Below the pieces are notes generated by a model. That model was not told the origin of the DNA. It saw nothing but the letters and a program-made list of their open reading frames with translations, and ran no database searches. The position numbers and the translations under genes are program-made. Positions 16,064-18,179 of a stretch of DNA of 18,179 nucleotides are shown here, piece by piece (the first letter of the stretch is position 1; each line of letters starts with the position of its first letter). Location: the NCBI GenBank assembly GCA_028278755.1, contig JAPYOI010000057.1, forward strand, positions 1 to 18,179, in the 5' to 3' direction. The stretch comes from Poriferisodalis multihospitum. Its GTDB lineage: Bacteria; Actinomycetota; Acidimicrobiia; Acidimicrobiales; Poriferisodalaceae.

Positions 16064-18159
16064 TGGATTCTCCCTCGGTCGGCCCCGCCATTGATTCTGG
16101 CCGCAGGCAATTCTGTCCGCCAGCCTCTCGCGGTCAGATCTCGTGGCGGGCCAGCGAGCCGCCCTCGGCCGCCAGCCGCTCCAGCAGCGGGCTCGGCGTC
16201 CAGTGGTCGCCGCCCAGGGTCTCGTCGTAGTGGCGGAGTGACGTCGACGTCGCTGCCCCGCAGCGCGATGCCCTCGTCGAGGATCTTGGCGCCCTCGTTG
16301 ACCATCGGGTACAGGCAGCGTTCGAGGATCTCCTGGTCGGCGACATCCCGCAGCACCGCGCCCCGCTCGGCAGCAAAGTCGCGGATCATCTGCTCGACCT
16401 CCGGATCAGGGGTGGAGGCGCGGGTGTCGGGGTCGTAGGTGTAGTAGCCGCGGCCGTTCTTCTGGCCCCGGCGGCCCGACTCGCACAGGACTTCACGCAC
16501 TGTCGAGCTCGACGACGTGGCCTCGTTCCAGCCGACGTCGAGCCCAGCCAAGTCGCTCATGGCGAACGGTCCCATGGGGAAACCGAAGTCGTACACGACT
16601 TTGTCGATCTGGGCCGGCGTGGCGCCTTCCAGCAGCATCTTCTCGGCCTCGATGCCCCGCATGAACAGCATCCGGTTGCCGATGAAGCCGTAGCAGACAC
16701 CGCACAGCACCGGCGTCTTGCCGATGCGCTTGCCGATCGACATGGCAGTGGCGATCGCAGTGTGCGAGGTGTCATCGCCACGCACCACTTCGAGCATCCG
16801 CATGACGTTGGCGGGGGAGAAGAAGTGCATGCCGATGACGTCCTCAGGCCGCGACGTGGCCGAGGCGATCTCGTTCACGTTCAGCGCCGAGGTGTTGGTG
16901 GCCAGCACCGCACCCGGCTTGCAGATGCCGTCGAGCTGAGCGAACACGTCCTTCTTGAGGTCCATGTTCTCGAAAACGGCCTCGATCATCAGGTCGCAGT
17001 CGGCGAAGTCGCCCATGTCGGTGGAGCCCTGCAGCAGGTCCATGCGGGTTTGCACGTCATCAGAGGAGATGCCGCCGCGCGCAGCGGTGCGCTCGTAGTT
17101 GCGCCGCACCACGCCGAGGCCCCGCTCGAGGCTGGCTTCGTCGCGCTCCACGAGAGTGACGGGTATGCCGATGTTGGCGAAGTTCATGGCAATGCCGCCG
17201 CCCATCGTTCCCGCTCCCAGGATGCCGACACGCCCGATGTCGACCTGCGGCGTGTCGCGGGGTACGTCGGGCACTTTCTGGGCGGCTCGCTCGGCGAAGA
17301 AGTAGTACTGCTGAGCGTTGGCCTGCGAGCTGCCCATCAGCTCGCCGAAGATGCGCTGCTCGGCGGCGAGCCCGGCCTCGAAGCCGCCGCTGGCTCCGGT
17401 CTCGACTGCGGCTTCCACGCAGCGGACGATGCAGTCGGCCGCCTCGAAACCGCGCGTGCGGCGAGCGATCGAGGCCCGGAACGCGGCGAACTGCTCGGCG
17501 CCGAAGCCTTCGAGGCGATCATTGCGATCGCGGATGCGCGGGCGAGGCATGCCCTCTGCCACCGCTCGGCGGGCGAACGCCACCGCTCCGGCTTCGAGGT
17601 CGGCGAGCGAGTCGCCCACGATCTCGTTGATCAGGCCGCAGTCCAGCGCCTCCGCGGCACCGATGGGATCGCCGCTGACCATGATCTCGAGCGCTCGCTG
17701 CGGGCCGGTGATGCGCGGCAGTCGTTGTGTGCCGCCGCCGCCCGGCAGCAGACCCAGCTTCACCTCGGGCAGGCCGAACTGCGCCGAGTTGATAGCCACC
17801 CGGAAGTGCGCGCACAGCGCCACTTCCAATCCGCCGCCGAGCGCTGTGCCGTGGATGGCGGCTACCACCGGCTTGCTGCAGTCCTCCATGGCCTCTTGGC
17901 CGGGTACGAGGCCGGGCGGCTTCGGCGGCTGTGAGAACTCGGTGATGTCGGCGCCGGCAATGAACGTCCGCCCGTCGCAGATCAGCACGATGGCGGTGGC
18001 GTCGCTGGCTTCGGCGGCCGCCATGCCGTCGATGAGGCCCTGGCGCACGTGGTAGCTCAGCGCATTGACGGGCGGGTTGTTCACGATAAGCAGCGCCACA
18101 TCGTCGCGGCGCTCGAGGCGCACCGACTCGGTCAACTGCATCGGATCGTTCTGTGTCAT
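16057..18159 (-). CDS. FadB/FadJ-type enoyl-CoA hydratase / 3-hydroxyacyl-CoA dehydrogenase, C-terminus frameshifted
   Basis: This bifunctional beta-oxidation enzyme hydrates enoyl-CoA and then oxidises 3-hydroxyacyl-CoA with NAD. The hydratase domain (residues 10-190) has AGADITEF and both catalytic glutamates (Glu112 in GGGLEVALC, Glu132 in FGLPEVKLG). The dehydrogenase NAD fold begins at residue 308 (GRVGILGAGTMGGGIAMNF). The His-Glu pair is His445 (GMHFFSPANVMRMLEVV) and Glu457, with Asn495 in GNRM. The first C-terminal domain (490-575) is intact, ending GQKNGRGYYTYD. The second starts normally to SDVDV at residue 640 (codon 16240-16242). From there the frame reads unrelated Arg/Pro/Gly-rich sequence to a stop at 16057 inside the next gene, while the true C-terminus lies in another frame. 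Activity may survive or be lost. The ATG at 18159 has a -10 box 7 nt upstream. Confidence 0.88.
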   Translation of the reverse strand: MTQNDPMQLTESVRLERRDDVALLIVNNPPVNALSYHVRQGLIDGMAAAEASDATAIVLICDGRTFIAGADITEFSQPPKPPGLVPGQEAMEDCSKPVVAAIHGTALGGGLEVALCAHFRVAINSAQFGLPEVKLGLLPGGGGTQRLPRITGPQRALEIMVSGDPIGAAEALDCGLINEIVGDSLADLEAGAVAFARRAVAEGMPRPRIRDRNDRLEGFGAEQFAAFRASIARRTRGFEAADCIVRCVEAAVETGASGGFEAGLAAEQRIFGELMGSSQANAQQYYFFAERAAQKVPDVPRDTPQVDIGRVGILGAGTMGGGIAMNFANIGIPVTLVERDEASLERGLGVVRRNYERTAARGGISSDDVQTRMDLLQGSTDMGDFADCDLMIEAVFENMDLKKDVFAQLDGICKPGAVLATNTSALNVNEIASATSRPEDVIGMHFFSPANVMRMLEVVRGDDTSHTAIATAMSIGKRIGKTPVLCGVCYGFIGNRMLFMRGIEAEKMLLEGATPAQIDKVVYDFGFPMGPFAMSDLAGLDVGWNEATSSSSTVREVLCESGRRGQKNGRGYYTYDPDTRASTPDPEVEQMIRDFAAERGAVLRDVADQEILERCLYPMVNEGAKILDEGIALRGSDVDVTPPLRRDPGRRPLDAEPAAGAAGGRGRLAGPPRDLTARGWRTELPAARINGGADRGRIQC
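16070..16075 (-). promoter_or_regulatory. Shine-Dalgarno site of the dioxygenase gene
   Basis: AGGGAG on the minus strand lies 6 nt before the GTG at 16063 and supports that start. Confidence 0.65.
16134..16238 (-). pseudogene. Out-of-frame C-terminal remnant of the FadB/FadJ-like gene
   Basis: In the frame shifted relative to residue 640, 34 codons read LRHYDETLGGDHW then TPSPLLERLAAEGGSLARHEI (in two parts) and end with TGA at 16134-16136. The W-x-P-x-PLLERLAAEG pattern is the usual end of this enzyme family. About 30 residues expected between SDVDV and this piece, containing the YGYGFPxxxGGP-type motif, are missing in every frame. The simplest explanation is a deletion of 3k+2 bases, about 90 in all, with the break near 16239. 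Confidence 0.7.
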
Positions 18160-18166
18160 GGGCCGC

Positions 18167-18172
18167 AGCGTA
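18167..18172 (-). promoter_or_regulatory. -10 box of the FadB/FadJ-like gene, leaderless
   Basis: TACGCT on the minus strand ends 7 nt before the ATG at 18159. The 14 bases GCGTACGCTGCGGC around it also occur at the LDH2-type dehydrogenase promoter. The -35 region lies beyond the window edge. Confidence 0.45.
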
Positions 18173-18179
18173 CGCAACG

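Noticed and set aside
16057..16239. The readthrough tail of the FadB-like protein as a new functional extension
   Set aside because: It is Arg/Pro/Gly-rich, overlaps the next gene, and the known family C-terminus lies in a neighbouring frame of the same DNA.
16762..17934. 390-codon plus-strand frame opposite the FadB-like gene
   Set aside because: It is antisense to intact hydratase and dehydrogenase domains and shows no family resemblance.

Overview
The window is GC-rich, densely packed chromosomal DNA with 13 protein-coding genes and no RNA gene, mobile element, CRISPR array or long non-coding stretch. The gene set points to a free-living actinomycete: a cofactor F420 biosynthesis gene (FO synthase), an F420H2-dependent Ddn-like reductase, a monomeric NADP isocitrate dehydrogenase, an HxlR regulator and several apparently leaderless start sites with TANNNT -10 elements. 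A lineage such as Acidimicrobiia is possible, but I infer this from gene style and not from a marker gene.

Layout. (1) 1-1876, minus: an HxlR-type regulator overlaps by 4 bp the start of FO synthase, which runs off the left edge. (2) 1966-6759, minus: a probable operon of a small unknown protein, a FIST-domain sensor-like protein, transketolase and transaldolase (non-oxidative pentose phosphate pathway). (3) 6832-7287, plus: a Ddn-like F420 enzyme, divergent from that operon. (4) 7390-10061: an M20 amidohydrolase (ArgE/DapE type, minus) divergent from argininosuccinate synthase (plus), suggesting arginine metabolism. (5) 10086-13926, minus: monomeric isocitrate dehydrogenase and a TcuA/fumarate-reductase-like flavoprotein. 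(6) 14037-15179, plus: an LDH2/malate-type dehydrogenase divergent from the flavoprotein. (7) 15206-18159, minus: a FadB/FadJ-type bifunctional beta-oxidation protein followed by a TauD/TfdA dioxygenase.

How the genes work together. Most are central carbon metabolism: sugar-phosphate interconversion, 2-oxoglutarate and NADPH production, beta-oxidation, organic-acid oxidation and arginine synthesis. The F420 thread (regulator, FO synthase, Ddn-like enzyme) is a second theme.

The most notable points are: a C-terminal frameshift with loss of about 30 residues in the FadB/FadJ-like gene; a 15-bp palindrome over the -35 box of the HxlR-FO synthase transcript; a recurrent leaderless promoter pattern that moves several start codons; and a FIST protein inside a transketolase-transaldolase operon. 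I did not find an obviously new multi-gene defence or biosynthetic system.
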